Of a stretch of DNA of 31,182 bases, positions 16,076-24,393 are shown piece after piece. Origin of the DNA: an uncultured Oscillospiraceae bacterium (lineage in GTDB: Bacteria > Bacillota_A > Clostridia > Oscillospirales > Oscillospiraceae); contig CALWWO010000077.1 in the NCBI GenBank assembly GCA_944385265.1, forward strand, positions 1 through 31,182, in the 5' to 3' direction. A program made the translations under genes and the position numbers. The notes below the pieces were generated by a model, which worked only from the letters and a program-made list of their open reading frames with translations, had not been told where the DNA came from and searched no databases. Within the stretch, counting starts at the first letter, position 1; each line of letters begins with the position of its first letter.

Positions 16076-16741
16076 TTAAGCCCATTCCCTCGTCTCGTAC
16101 TCGTCTTTCGGCGGTCTGTTATATGCCACTACGATACGGCGGTTTGGCTCCGTACCGGTGGAAAACGTCGTGATATCCTCACGATCCTGAAGCGCCGCAT
16201 GTATCACATGCCGCTCATATGCGTTCATCGGCTCAAGCGTCACGTTTCTGCGGTATTTCAGGACTTTCGCCGCTACTTTATCTGCGAGCTTTTCAAGCGC
16301 TTCCGCTCTTTTCGCCCTGTAATTTTCAGCGTCGATGTTCACTCTCACTCTGCCGTTGCCGTCTTTATTTATCGTATAATTCGTCAGAAGCTGGATAGCG
16401 TCGAGCGTTTCGCCGCGGCGACCGATGACTCCGCCGATGTTCTCGCCTTCAATAACTATTTCAAGGCGACCGTCCTCATCCTTGACGATCTCGGGCTTTG
16501 CGTTTATCTCCATTTTCTCCAGAAGACCAGTCAAGAACTTTTCTGCCTTTTCTGCCTTTGTCTCGATATATTCATAGCTTACTCTGATAAGCGCAGGAGA
16601 AGCGCCGATTCCGAATATTCCGCTTTTTGCGCGCTCTATTACCTCGACCGATACATCCTCGCGCTCTAATCCGAGCTGCTTAAGAGCTGCGGCAATAGCC
16701 TCTTCTTCCGTCTTGCCGGTAATTTCTATTGACTTGATCAT
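16076..16741 (-). CDS. jag: Jag/KhpB RNA-binding protein (SpoIIIJ-associated)
   Basis: 221-aa RNA-binding protein that partners KhpA and is encoded with YidC in most Firmicutes. Three parts are visible: the Jag N-domain (1-55, KTEEEAIAAALKQLG.. and KSGIFGIG), a KH domain with GGVIGRRGE as the GxxG loop (about 116-124), and an R3H domain with MNAYERHVIH near 180-190. The ATG at 16741 is chosen because GGGGG lies about 7 nt upstream and the protein then starts MIKSIEITGKT; an upstream ATG at 16780 overlaps yidC. It follows yidC by 13 nt and ends the operon at a terminator. mnmE, which normally follows, is missing. Confidence 0.95.
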   Translation of the reverse strand: MIKSIEITGKTEEEAIAAALKQLGLEREDVSVEVIERAKSGIFGIGASPALIRVSYEYIETKAEKAEKFLTGLLEKMEINAKPEIVKDEDGRLEIVIEGENIGGVIGRRGETLDAIQLLTNYTINKDGNGRVRVNIDAENYRAKRAEALEKLADKVAAKVLKYRRNVTLEPMNAYERHVIHAALQDREDITTFSTGTEPNRRIVVAYNRPPKDEYETREWA

Positions 16742-16754
16742 AAGACAACCCCCT

Positions 16755-18050
16755 CTATTTCTCTTCTCCGTTAGTATCATTTTCAGATGTGCCAGCCTCT
16801 GTATCGTCTACATTGGGCTCGCTTGCATTCTCCGGTACGGCTTTTACGTTATCGTCCGCCGCATCTGTACCGCCGCCGAAACGATTCGGGTCATATGCTC
16901 GTCCGCGCGCATACGGACGATTTCCGACTCTGCTCGGATTTTCCTCCCCGCCGTTATTTTTTTTGGGATTTTGCTTTTTCTCCCACTCGGCAATCCTCTC
17001 CTCCTGCTCGGCGCGCTCTTTCCTCTGCTTTTTGCGTTTCGAGGTGTTAGGATTGATCTCCGTCTCATTCGCAGCGCGCAAACGCTCCGTCTCAAGCCGC
17101 TTTTCTTCAAGCTCAGCCGCGCGGATACGATCGCGCTCAGCGCGTTCGGCATCCTCCGCCGCAAGCTGCTTTTTGAATATCTTCGTTAAGATAATATCCT
17201 GAACTATACCAAAGGCGCTGTTTGCGATCCAGTACAGACCAAGAGCTGCCGGCACCGTGTACGCAACCCACAGCGTTATAAACGGCATCATTACCGTCAT
17301 TGATTTCATCGAACTTTGCGTCTGATCCTCCGTGCTCTGCGCGGGATTCATCTTCATCCCGATATATGACGAAAAATACGTCAATATAGCCGCGATGACA
17401 GGGATAAGGAACAGACCGAATTCTGCGGGCTTTTCCGCGATACCGCTAAATCCGGAATTTACTATAAAGTTCCACTCCGGCTGTGCGCCGAGGTCCATAC
17501 CCAAAAACGTCCAGTCGATATTTGTAAGCCTGTCCGAAATCGCCAAAAATTCGTCTCTGTGTTCAGCCCAGTTTTGAGTGATAAACTGCGATTCTGCTAT
17601 CTGCCTGTACGCAGCGTTGACCCCTGTCTCAAAGCCGAGCGTGTTGTATATGAAATTATACAGCGCGCCGCCCTCAGCCAGCAGCTCCGACGCGACGCCC
17701 ATCGTCGTTGTGATCGGATATCTTATCGCCTCATAAAGCGCAATCAGTATCGGAAACGGAAGCAACGTCCACAGGCAGCCTGACATCGGGTTTACTCTCT
17801 CTTCCCGATACAGCTTTTGCACCTCTTCGCTATACTTCTGTCTGTTTCCGCCGTGCTTTTTCTCGAGCTCCTTCAGCTTCGGCGTAAGCCTTGACGCACG
17901 CATCGTGCTTTTTTTGCTTTTTGCAAAAAAAGGCAAAAATATCACTTTTACTATAAGCGCAAAAACTATTATTGCAACGCCGTAATTCTGAAACACGTCA
18001 TACAGCCACAACAGCAGTATACCAAAGGGTCTTGCAATGGTTGAAAGCAT
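16755..18050 (-). CDS. yidC: YidC/Oxa1-family membrane protein insertase
   Basis: Inserts and folds membrane proteins, alone or with SecYEG; in sporulating relatives one paralog (SpoIIIJ) serves engulfed forespores. 431 aa. Hydrophobic segments lie at about 10-40, 95-115, 215-235 and 255-290. The groove position usually occupied by Arg is Lys35 (FALIVKVIFLPF). The cytosolic hairpin 42-90 is strongly basic. The C-terminal tail from about 300 is long and highly charged: Lys/Arg/Glu-rich, then Asp/Glu-rich at the end. An Oxa1-like ribosome-binding role for it is inference. There is no lipobox, unlike Bacillus YidC. AGGAGAAAGAAGG precedes the ATG. Confidence 0.95.
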   Translation of the reverse strand: MLSTIARPFGILLLWLYDVFQNYGVAIIVFALIVKVIFLPFFAKSKKSTMRASRLTPKLKELEKKHGGNRQKYSEEVQKLYREERVNPMSGCLWTLLPFPILIALYEAIRYPITTTMGVASELLAEGGALYNFIYNTLGFETGVNAAYRQIAESQFITQNWAEHRDEFLAISDRLTNIDWTFLGMDLGAQPEWNFIVNSGFSGIAEKPAEFGLFLIPVIAAILTYFSSYIGMKMNPAQSTEDQTQSSMKSMTVMMPFITLWVAYTVPAALGLYWIANSAFGIVQDIILTKIFKKQLAAEDAERAERDRIRAAELEEKRLETERLRAANETEINPNTSKRKKQRKERAEQEERIAEWEKKQNPKKNNGGEENPSRVGNRPYARGRAYDPNRFGGGTDAADDNVKAVPENASEPNVDDTEAGTSENDTNGEEK

Positions 18051-18084
18051 ATTTCCTTCTTTCTCCTATCTTAATTGGTTTCCT

Positions 18085-18303
18085 CTATGGTACGGGATCG
18101 TACGGATCAAAATCGCCGCGATGAAACGGATGGCATCTCAATATCCGCTTTACCGCAAGATACGACCCCCTGGCAGCCCCGTATTTCCGGAGCGCCTCGA
18201 TCGCATATGCCGAGCACGTTGGAATAAACCGGCAGCACGGCTGCTTTAATGGAGATATATGACGCTGATAAAATCTGATACAGGCGATAAGTATATTTTT
18301 CAT
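18085..18303 (-). CDS. yidD: YidD membrane protein insertion efficiency factor
   Basis: 72-aa small protein between rnpA and yidC, associated with membrane insertion near YidC. Family hallmarks are [18 protein letters not shown] (from 9), [15 protein letters not shown] (28-42) and the C-terminal [15 protein letters not shown] (56-70). Its ATG overlaps the rnpA stop in an ATGA arrangement, so the two are translationally coupled; AAGGGATCAGG in rnpA supplies the ribosome-binding site. Confidence 0.96.
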   Translation of the reverse strand: MKNILIACIRFYQRHISPLKQPCCRFIPTCSAYAIEALRKYGAARGSYLAVKRILRCHPFHRGDFDPYDPVP

Positions 18304-18647
18304 ACCTGATCCCTTTTCAATATTTTCAGCTTTTCGGCAGCTTTTAAAAATTCCGCCTCAAATTTCCAAAATTCCTCTGCTCTGCTTCTGCTTCTGGCTA
18401 CTAAAACGATGTCGCAGCCCGTCTTTATTTTGTCCTCGTTCATCCTGTAAATTTCCCTGAAACGGCGGCGTATCTTATTCCGCTGCACCGCCTTCCCTAT
18501 TTTTGTGCTTACCGTTATCCCGAGACGATTCATACCGAGCCTGTTTTCAAGGACGTATACGACCATCGACGGCTGTACCGCCGATCTGCCTTTTCCATAG
18601 ACCCTTCTGAAATCCCTGTTCAGTTTTAAAGATACTGTAGTCTTCAC
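18300..18647 (-). CDS. rnpA: Ribonuclease P protein component
   Basis: Basic protein that helps the RNase P RNA bind pre-tRNA leaders. 115 aa from the chosen start. The conserved RNR-type motif is [14 protein letters not shown] (about 55-68) and the N-terminus has [12 protein letters not shown] chose a GTG start at 18647 because GGAG lies 8 nt upstream and the protein then begins [13 protein letters not shown]; an ATG at 18671 has no such site and would add eight odd residues. It sits directly after rpmH, as in almost all bacteria, with a hairpin in the 79-nt spacer. Confidence 0.95.
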   Translation of the reverse strand: MKTTVSLKLNRDFRRVYGKGRSAVQPSMVVYVLENRLGMNRLGITVSTKIGKAVQRNKIRRRFREIYRMNEDKIKTGCDIVLVARSRSRAEEFWKFEAEFLKAAEKLKILKRDQV

Positions 18648-18671
18648 CTTTCGTTCTCCAAGTATGCACAA

Positions 18672-18701
18672 TTAGGGCGAGTCTCCTCGCCCTTTTTCCG
18701 A
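18672..18701 (+). terminator. Hairpin between rpmH and rnpA with T-run on the plus strand
   Basis: AGGGCGAG / CTCGCCCT with a TCT loop, followed by TTTTT on the plus strand. Here the operon runs on the minus strand, so the stem is followed by AATTGT in the sense direction. It may attenuate or process the rpmH-rnpA message, or stop antisense transcription. Confidence 0.5.
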
Positions 18702-18726
18702 TATCAGGATATTTGTCTGCCTGCCA

Positions 18727-18861
18727 TTAATGGCTCAGGCGCGCTCTGCCCTTTGCGCGACGGCGAGCAAGCACCTTGCGACCGTTAGCAGTCGCCATTC
18801 TTTTGCGGAAGCCATGCTCCTTCGAGCGCTGACGCTTTTTCGGCTGATATGTTCTTTTCAT
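18727..18861 (-). CDS. rpmH: 50S ribosomal protein L34
   Basis: 44-aa very basic ribosomal protein, the standard length. Translation gives [20 protein letters not shown] at the start and ends [20 protein letters not shown] sits 11 nt before the ATG. First gene of the rpmH-rnpA-yidD-yidC-jag block next to the origin. Its leader is unusually long and hairpin-rich. Confidence 0.97.
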   Translation of the reverse strand: MKRTYQPKKRQRSKEHGFRKRMATANGRKVLARRRAKGRARLSH

Positions 18862-18904
18862 TTTACTGCAGCACCTCCTGTCGATTCTCTTATACTTATA
18901 CTCA

Positions 18905-19165
18905 ACATCGTTTCATGACATCGTTAAATGAAACGAAGCAGTTGACGTCGTCGACGCGGATTCCGCTATCGTCGCATCGGACTAACGTCCAATGCTCTCC
19001 CGCTCCATCGCGTCTCCTCTTTGCTCGACGAACACTTCGTTGGTTCGTCTCGCATTCTTTTCTTTTACAAACTGCGCTAAGTCTCAAATCAAGCTATTCG
19101 CTTGATTCTCGCTCCTCGCCAGCTCGTCCTCTTTGCTCGACGAACAATCCGCTTGTTCGTCTCAC
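18905..19165 (-). repeat. Hairpin-repeat array in the rpmH leader
   Basis: This gene-free stretch of about 440 bp (18862-19303) holds at least five perfect or near-perfect hairpins: CGTTTCAT/ATGAAACG (18909-18935), GCATCGGAC/GTCCAATGC (18974-18995), GACGAAC/GTTCGTC twice (19027-19049 and 19139-19161), and AATCAAGC/GCTTGATT (19087-19107). On the minus strand the GACGAAC hairpins are each followed by GAGCAAAGAGGA, so a module of about 110 nt is repeated imperfectly. I see no convincing promoter for rpmH. Confidence 0.6.
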
Positions 19166-19200
19166 AATTTTTTCACGAATTTGCGGGCGATCCGCGTATT

Positions 19201-19257
19201 AAAAAGCATTATAGCCCGTTACCGGCAAGTAACGGACTATAATTATACAATGCTTTT
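19201..19257 (-). terminator. Intrinsic terminator of htpG
   Basis: Minus strand: GTCCGTTAC / GTAACGGGC with a TTGCCG loop, extended by ATTATA/TATAAT and AGCATT/AATGCT arms and ending in T5, about 46 nt after the htpG stop. Confidence 0.85.
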
Positions 19258-19303
19258 CCACTCAATGTCAATCAAAATCACAAAATTTGCCTGTCTTTGC
19301 TGT

Positions 19304-21139
19304 TTATTTCATAAGCGAGCAGACAAGATCGGTCATTTCCGTCGGATCGTCCGGCATAATGCCGGCGATTATCTGCGCCTGCGCGTAAAGCAGCCTTGCA
19401 TATACGGCGGCTTTGTCCTTATCTGATGCATACGCCTCTTTAAGCGCCTCAAACGCCGGATGCGACGCGTTCAATTCCAGCACGCGCTGCGCCTTGACCG
19501 TACCCTCTTTAGACGGCATGTCCTTAAAATACTTCTCCATATCGAGCGATATCGCCCCGTCCGTCGTAAGGCACACAGGGTGGGATTTAAGCTTATGCGA
19601 GACCCTTGTGCTGACGACCTTGCCGCCGAGAGTCTCCGTCACGAAATCGAGAAGCTCTTTATTTTCCGTCTCAGCCTCTTCCGTCTTCGCCTTTTCCTCA
19701 TCGGTCTCGATGCCGAGATCGTTATCGTTCACCGATCTGAACTCATGCTCCCTGTACGCTCCGAGCATTTGTATCGCAAATTCGTCCACACCCTCGGTAA
19801 AATACAGGATATCGAAGCCGCGGTCTTTTATCTGCTCGGTCTGCGGCAGTCCGTCGGCTGCGGCGATGCTGTCGCCGCATGCGTAATAGATGTATTTCTG
19901 ATCTTCAGCCATCGCGTCTACATATTCGTCGAGCGATATCATCTTCTCCTGCTTCGACGACCAGAACATAAGGAGGTCTGAAAGCAGCTCCTTTTTCATG
20001 CCAAAATTGTTGAGTATGCCGTATTTGAGCTGGATGCCGAAGCTTTTGAAAAACTTCAGATATTTTTCGCGGTCATCTTTTTGCAGCCTTTTAAGCTCCG
20101 CCTTGACCTTTTTCTCGATGTTGTTCGCTATGACCTTGAGCTGCCTGTCATGCTGCAATATCTCGCGCGAGATATTAAGAGACACGTCCGGAGAATCGAC
20201 GATACCCTGTACGAAACGGAAGTGATCGGGTATCAGATCGGCGCATTTTTCCATTATCATTACGCCGTTCGTGTAAAGCTGAAGACCCGGCTCATACGCC
20301 GTCGTATAGAAATTATACGGCGCGACCTCCGGGATGAACAGCATCGCCTTGAAGCTCACGGTCCCCTCCGCGTCGATACGTATAACGCTCACAGGATCCG
20401 TGTAATCATGGAACTTTTCCTTATAGAAATTTTTGCAGTCCTCATCCGACACCTCAGATTTCGGTCTCTGCCAGATAGGCACCATGCTGTTTACCGTTTC
20501 CTCGCCCATAATTATCGGCCAGCGGACATAGTCGGAGTATTTTTTCACTATCTCCTTTATACGGTACTCCTCGAGAAAATCGGAATAATGCTCGTTTTCC
20601 GTATCCTCCTTTATAAGCAGCATGATATCGGTGCCGGGAGCGTCTTTCTCCGACTTCGTAATAGTATACCCGTCAGCGCCGGTGGACACCCACATATACG
20701 CATCCTCGCTGCCGTAAGCCCTTGACAGGACGGCGACCTTAGACGCCACCATGAACGCCGAATAAAATCCGACGCCGAACTGCCCTATGATATCCGGCAT
20801 ATCCTCTTCTCCGGCGGCGGCGATGTCGTTTTTAAATTTCAGCGACCCGCTCTGCGCGATAACGCCGAGATTCTGTTCAAGCTCGTCCTCGGTCATGCCG
20901 ATGCCGTTATCGCTTATCGTAAGCGTGCGCGCTTCCTTATCAGCCTTTATCGTGATCTTAAAATCATCCCTGTTTAAACCGACCTTATCATCAGTCAGCG
21001 CCCTATAGCTCAATTTATCGATCGCGTCCGACGCGTTCGATATAAGCTCACGCAGAAAAATCTCTTTATGAGTATAAATGGAATTGACCATAAGGTCCAA
21101 TATGCGCTTTGATTCTGTCTTAAATTGCTTTTTTCCCAT
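19304..21139 (-). CDS. htpG: Molecular chaperone HtpG (Hsp90)
   Basis: ATP-dependent cytosolic chaperone. At 611 aa it has normal bacterial length. The GHKL ATPase domain shows the catalytic E31 and N35/D39 in ELISNASDAIDKL, DNGIGM (78-82 region), and GQFGVGFYSAFM (119-130). The middle domain has the RFVQGIVDSPDVSLNISRE motif near 320-340, and the C-terminal dimerisation domain follows. No HrcA-type CIRCE element is seen upstream. Its place between rpmH and dnaA is unusual: in most Firmicutes these two are adjacent and divergent. Confidence 0.97.
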   Translation of the reverse strand: MGKKQFKTESKRILDLMVNSIYTHKEIFLRELISNASDAIDKLSYRALTDDKVGLNRDDFKITIKADKEARTLTISDNGIGMTEDELEQNLGVIAQSGSLKFKNDIAAAGEEDMPDIIGQFGVGFYSAFMVASKVAVLSRAYGSEDAYMWVSTGADGYTITKSEKDAPGTDIMLLIKEDTENEHYSDFLEEYRIKEIVKKYSDYVRWPIIMGEETVNSMVPIWQRPKSEVSDEDCKNFYKEKFHDYTDPVSVIRIDAEGTVSFKAMLFIPEVAPYNFYTTAYEPGLQLYTNGVMIMEKCADLIPDHFRFVQGIVDSPDVSLNISREILQHDRQLKVIANNIEKKVKAELKRLQKDDREKYLKFFKSFGIQLKYGILNNFGMKKELLSDLLMFWSSKQEKMISLDEYVDAMAEDQKYIYYACGDSIAAADGLPQTEQIKDRGFDILYFTEGVDEFAIQMLGAYREHEFRSVNDNDLGIETDEEKAKTEEAETENKELLDFVTETLGGKVVSTRVSHKLKSHPVCLTTDGAISLDMEKYFKDMPSKEGTVKAQRVLELNASHPAFEALKEAYASDKDKAAVYARLLYAQAQIIAGIMPDDPTEMTDLVCSLMK

Positions 21140-21200
21140 ATGGTAAGACCCTTTCCGATAATTTTATTTTACATGCGAACGATATATCCGCTAAATTGTT

Positions 21201-21229
21201 ATTATATCATCTATCTTTTTGATTTTCAA
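21201..21229 (-). promoter_or_regulatory. Promoter for htpG
   Basis: Minus strand: TTGAAA (21224-21229), 17-nt spacer, TATAAT (21201-21206) with TG-n upstream (extended -10). The leader is about 55 nt. Confidence 0.75.
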
Positions 21230-21335
21230 ATCAAAACGCTTTTTTATTCTCAAAAAAGCATGGGATAAGCAAACAGAAAAAGATTTTGTGCAACTTTGTA
21301 TACAAACCGTGTCATATATATTATTATTAAATATG

Positions 21336-21341
21336 TATAAT
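21336..21341 (+). promoter_or_regulatory. Possible -10 of a dnaA promoter
   Basis: A perfect TATAAT lies 78 nt upstream of the dnaA start in an AT-rich region, but no recognisable -35 is at 16-18 nt. An alternative is TTGATT (21346) with GATAAA (21367), at only 15-nt spacing. Confidence 0.3.
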
Positions 21342-21418
21342 CATGTTGATTTTTGGGCTAAAATTTGATAAAATCATATGACTGGTAGTTTGCTATTTTA
21401 TCAGGAAGGGGGACATAT

Positions 21419-22732
21419 ATGAACTCAGTCGCCGACGTGTGGAGCACCGTTCTTGAAATGCTCTCGTCAAAGCTTACGCCCGTTGCGATAGCCACGTGGT
21501 TTAACGACTGTAAGTGCATGGATCTGACAGAAAACAGTCTTGTTATATATACACCGGCAAGATTTAAAAAGAAGATAATCGAAAGCCGTTTCGTTCCGAT
21601 AATAAAAGAATCTCTCCACGAGATATTCGCCGGTGAGTTTAACGTCATCGTCCTTGACGATGATGGGCTGAAATCGTATAAAGAGCTCAATTCACCTATA
21701 AGCGGCGAGTTTCCCGATAACGAAGACTATACGTTTGAAAATTTCGTAGTCGGCAGCTCGAACAAATTCGCGCACGCGGCGGCCATGGCGGTGGCTGAGG
21801 GGCAGACGGATAAATTCAACCCTCTTTTTATCTACGGTCCGTCAGGACTTGGAAAAACGCACCTGCTGTACGCGATACGGCATGTAGTGAGGAGGAGACA
21901 CCCAAATTACAATATCGTCTATGTAAAAGGCGATGATTTCACAAACGAACTCATCACGGCGATACAAGCGGGAAAAAATATCGAATTCCGCGAAAAATAT
22001 CGCAATGCAGATCTGTTTTTAATGGACGATATCCAGTTTATCGCCGGCAGGACGGCGACGCAGGAGGAATTTTTCCATACCTTCAACTCACTGTATCAGC
22101 TAAACCGGCAGATCGTGTTCACTTCAGACCGACCGCCGAATGAGATAATGCGGCTGACCGATAGGCTCAAAACACGGTTTGAATCAGGTCTTCTCGCCGA
22201 TATACAGCCGCCCGATTATGAGACGAGGGTAGCCATAATAAACAACAAGGCTCTTCAGCTCGGCATCGTGCTGCCTGACGATATCGTAAATTACATCGCG
22301 GAAAATATGACGTCAAATGTCCGTCAGATAGAGGGCGCCGTAAAAAAAGTAAAGGCGTATAAAGACATAATGGACGAGCCGATGACAGTGTCCACCGTCG
22401 CTAAAATAATAAAAGACATGTTCCGCGAGAAAACGGAATATCTTCCGACGCCGGATATAATCATCGAAGAAACGGCAAAATTTTATTCTCTAACTCCGGA
22501 GGATCTGAAGGGCAGGTCGCAGACGAAAAAAATCGTCCTTCCGAGACAGATATCGATGTATCTGATAAGGACGATAACAAGTCTACCTCTGATAGACATC
22601 GGCGAGATATTCAAGCGCGATCATACCACCGTAATGTCGTCCATATCCAAGATCGAGGATATGCTGCCGAAATCGACGGAGCTTACGCAGATAATACGCG
22701 ACATAACATCAAACATAAACTCGAAAAACTGA
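21419..22732 (+). CDS. dnaA: Chromosomal replication initiator DnaA
   Basis: AAA+ initiator that binds DnaA boxes and melts oriC. 437 aa. Domain I is 1-85, domain II is very short (about 86-105), and domain III has Walker A GPSGLGKT (140-147) and Walker B LFLMDDIQF (about 198-206). The domain IV DNA-binding signature RDHTTVMSSISKIE lies near 400-413, preceded by LPRQISMYLIR. AAGGGGG precedes the ATG by about 6 nt. It is divergent from htpG, with oriC directly downstream. Confidence 0.98.
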   Translation: MNSVADVWSTVLEMLSSKLTPVAIATWFNDCKCMDLTENSLVIYTPARFKKKIIESRFVPIIKESLHEIFAGEFNVIVLDDDGLKSYKELNSPISGEFPDNEDYTFENFVVGSSNKFAHAAAMAVAEGQTDKFNPLFIYGPSGLGKTHLLYAIRHVVRRRHPNYNIVYVKGDDFTNELITAIQAGKNIEFREKYRNADLFLMDDIQFIAGRTATQEEFFHTFNSLYQLNRQIVFTSDRPPNEIMRLTDRLKTRFESGLLADIQPPDYETRVAIINNKALQLGIVLPDDIVNYIAENMTSNVRQIEGAVKKVKAYKDIMDEPMTVSTVAKIIKDMFREKTEYLPTPDIIIEETAKFYSLTPEDLKGRSQTKKIVLPRQISMYLIRTITSLPLIDIGEIFKRDHTTVMSSISKIEDMLPKSTELTQIIRDITSNINSKN

Positions 22733-22740
22733 TTTTTCAG

Positions 22741-22948
22741 TTTTCCACAAAATCTGAGTAATTTTGTTGATTTTCTGTGGTAAATTTAAGCGTGTGTAAA
22801 ACTTTGTAAAATCAGCTCTTTTTTTCCACAAAGCGCGCTTTTTTAAAAACCGCTTCGTTTCTGCGTTTTTTAACGTTTTCCACATTTCCGTCGTCTACTA
22901 CTATTCCTACTGAAAAAATATGTTATTTATTATATATACTTAAATAAG
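22741..22948. other. oriC: Replication origin oriC (DnaA boxes, DnaA-trios, unwinding region)
   Basis: The dnaA-dnaN spacer holds boxes fitting TTWTNCACA: TTTTCCACA at 22741-22749, 22822-22830 and 22876-22884, and TTTTACACA on the minus strand at 22793-22801. A one-mismatch box (TTTACCACA, minus) is at 22776-22784. The last box is followed by a GC-containing gap and CTACTACTATTCCTACT (22895-22911), which matches the DnaA-trio pattern. An AT-only tract follows (22916-22945). The box, trio, AT-region order is the same as the Bacillus basal unwinding system. Confidence 0.85.
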
Positions 22949-22999
22949 CGAAAAAATATTCCACCATTTTTTAATCTAAAACAACAGGGGGTAAAGAAA

Positions 23000-24115
23000 G
23001 TGAAATTTTCATGCGAAAAATCACTGCTGCAATCCGCCATATCGACAGCTTCAAGAACTGCCGCCGTTAAAAGCGCGATACCGGCGCTTGAGGGACTTTT
23101 GATAGAGGCGATGTCGGACAAGATATCCATCACGGGATATGACCTTAAAACGGGAATAAAAACGTCCATCCCGGCTGATATAGCGGAGACGGGAAATATC
23201 GTCGTAAATTCCCGCCTTTTCGGCGAGATAATAAGAAAGCTTGCCGACGACGTCGTGAATATAGACGTTGACGAAAACCTTATGGTCCGCATCTCCTGCG
23301 GGATGAGCGAGTTTAACATAATCGGCATCTCTGCAGAGGATTATCCGGATCTACCGTCTGTCGATTATCAAAACGCCGTGTTTATCGCCGAGAGCACGCT
23401 GAAGGGAATGATATCCCAGACGATATTCGCCGTCAGCGATAATGAGGCGAGACCGATACATACGGGCGCTCTGTTTGAGATAGACAGCGATTCTCTTACG
23501 ATGGTTGCAGTAGACGGATACAGGCTCGCCCTTAGAAAAGAGAGCATAAGCAGCGCGGAGACGGATATAAAGAGCTTCGTCGTACCCGGTACCGCTCTCA
23601 GTGAAGTTGAAAAAATAGCCGGCGATGGCGACGAGGTCATAAAAATCACGGTCGGCTCTAAACATATCATGTTCGTAATAGGGACGACGGTGCTCATTAC
23701 AAGGCGGCTTGAGGGTGAATTTTTGAATTACCGCAACACGATCCCGCAGACAAGCAAATATGAGATATCAGCCGACAGACGGGATATCATAACGGCGGTC
23801 GACCGCGTATCCCTCATCATAAGCGACAGGGTGAGAACTCCCGTGAGATTTACATTTGGGCTGAATAACCTGAAGGTGAGAACGGCGACGCCTCTCGGTC
23901 GCGCAAACGACGAGTGCGCCGTACAGGGCGACGGGGAAGAGCTTGAGATCGGCTTCAACAGCAAGTATATACTCGACGCTTTGAAGGCGGCTCCGGCTGA
24001 TAAGATAAAAATAAATCTGTCAAGCGGCGTTTCACCGTGCATCATCGTGCCGGAGGACAGCGGAGATAAATTTCTTTATATGATTCTCCCTGTGAGGTTA
24101 AAAAATGAAGCTTAG
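23000..24115 (+). CDS. dnaN: DNA polymerase III sliding clamp (beta subunit)
   Basis: Ring-shaped processivity clamp; 371 aa is the usual length and three repeated clamp folds are expected. Recognised from MKFSCEKSLLQSAISTASR at the start, the IEAMSDKISITGYDL block near 32-46, TMVAVDGYRLALRKE (about 170) and the C-terminal LYMILPVRLKN. GTG start preceded by GGGGG. Its end overlaps the S4-domain gene by 11 nt. Confidence 0.97.
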   Translation: MKFSCEKSLLQSAISTASRTAAVKSAIPALEGLLIEAMSDKISITGYDLKTGIKTSIPADIAETGNIVVNSRLFGEIIRKLADDVVNIDVDENLMVRISCGMSEFNIIGISAEDYPDLPSVDYQNAVFIAESTLKGMISQTIFAVSDNEARPIHTGALFEIDSDSLTMVAVDGYRLALRKESISSAETDIKSFVVPGTALSEVEKIAGDGDEVIKITVGSKHIMFVIGTTVLITRRLEGEFLNYRNTIPQTSKYEISADRRDIITAVDRVSLIISDRVRTPVRFTFGLNNLKVRTATPLGRANDECAVQGDGEELEIGFNSKYILDALKAAPADKIKINLSSGVSPCIIVPEDSGDKFLYMILPVRLKNEA

Positions 24116-24368
24116 AATAAAAGCTAAAATTAAAAAGCGTGAGGAGACGGCGGAGATAACAAGCGAGTTTATCCGCCTCGACTCGCTTTTGAAATTCATG
24201 GCGGCGGTCGAGACAGGGGGCGACGCCAAGACCGTCATACAGGACGGGATGGTAAAAGTAAACGGCGAAATTTGCACTCAGCGCGGGAAAAAGCTGTATC
24301 CCGGCGATACGGCTGAATTTCGCGGTGTTTTAATGACTGTCAGAAAAGCTGAGGAGAGTGGAGAATGA
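24105..24368 (+). CDS. S4-domain RNA-binding protein (YaaA/RlbA type)
   Basis: 87-aa protein with a single S4 fold: FIRLDSLLKFMAAVETGGDAK (from 22), VIQDGMVKVNGEICTQRGKKL and the GDTAEF turn. It is always found between dnaN and recF in Firmicutes; its exact role is not settled (linked to ribosome assembly in some reports). It has a Lys/Arg-rich N-terminal extension of about 20 residues relative to Bacillus YaaA. The start overlaps the dnaN end, which suggests translational coupling. Confidence 0.92.
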   Translation: MKLRIKAKIKKREETAEITSEFIRLDSLLKFMAAVETGGDAKTVIQDGMVKVNGEICTQRGKKLYPGDTAEFRGVLMTVRKAEESGE

Positions 24369-24393
24369 CTTTCCTTGGGATTGGATATGAAAA

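Noticed and set aside
21140..21200. CIRCE heat-shock operator upstream of htpG
   Set aside because: No TTAGCACTC/GAGTGCTAA inverted repeat is present.
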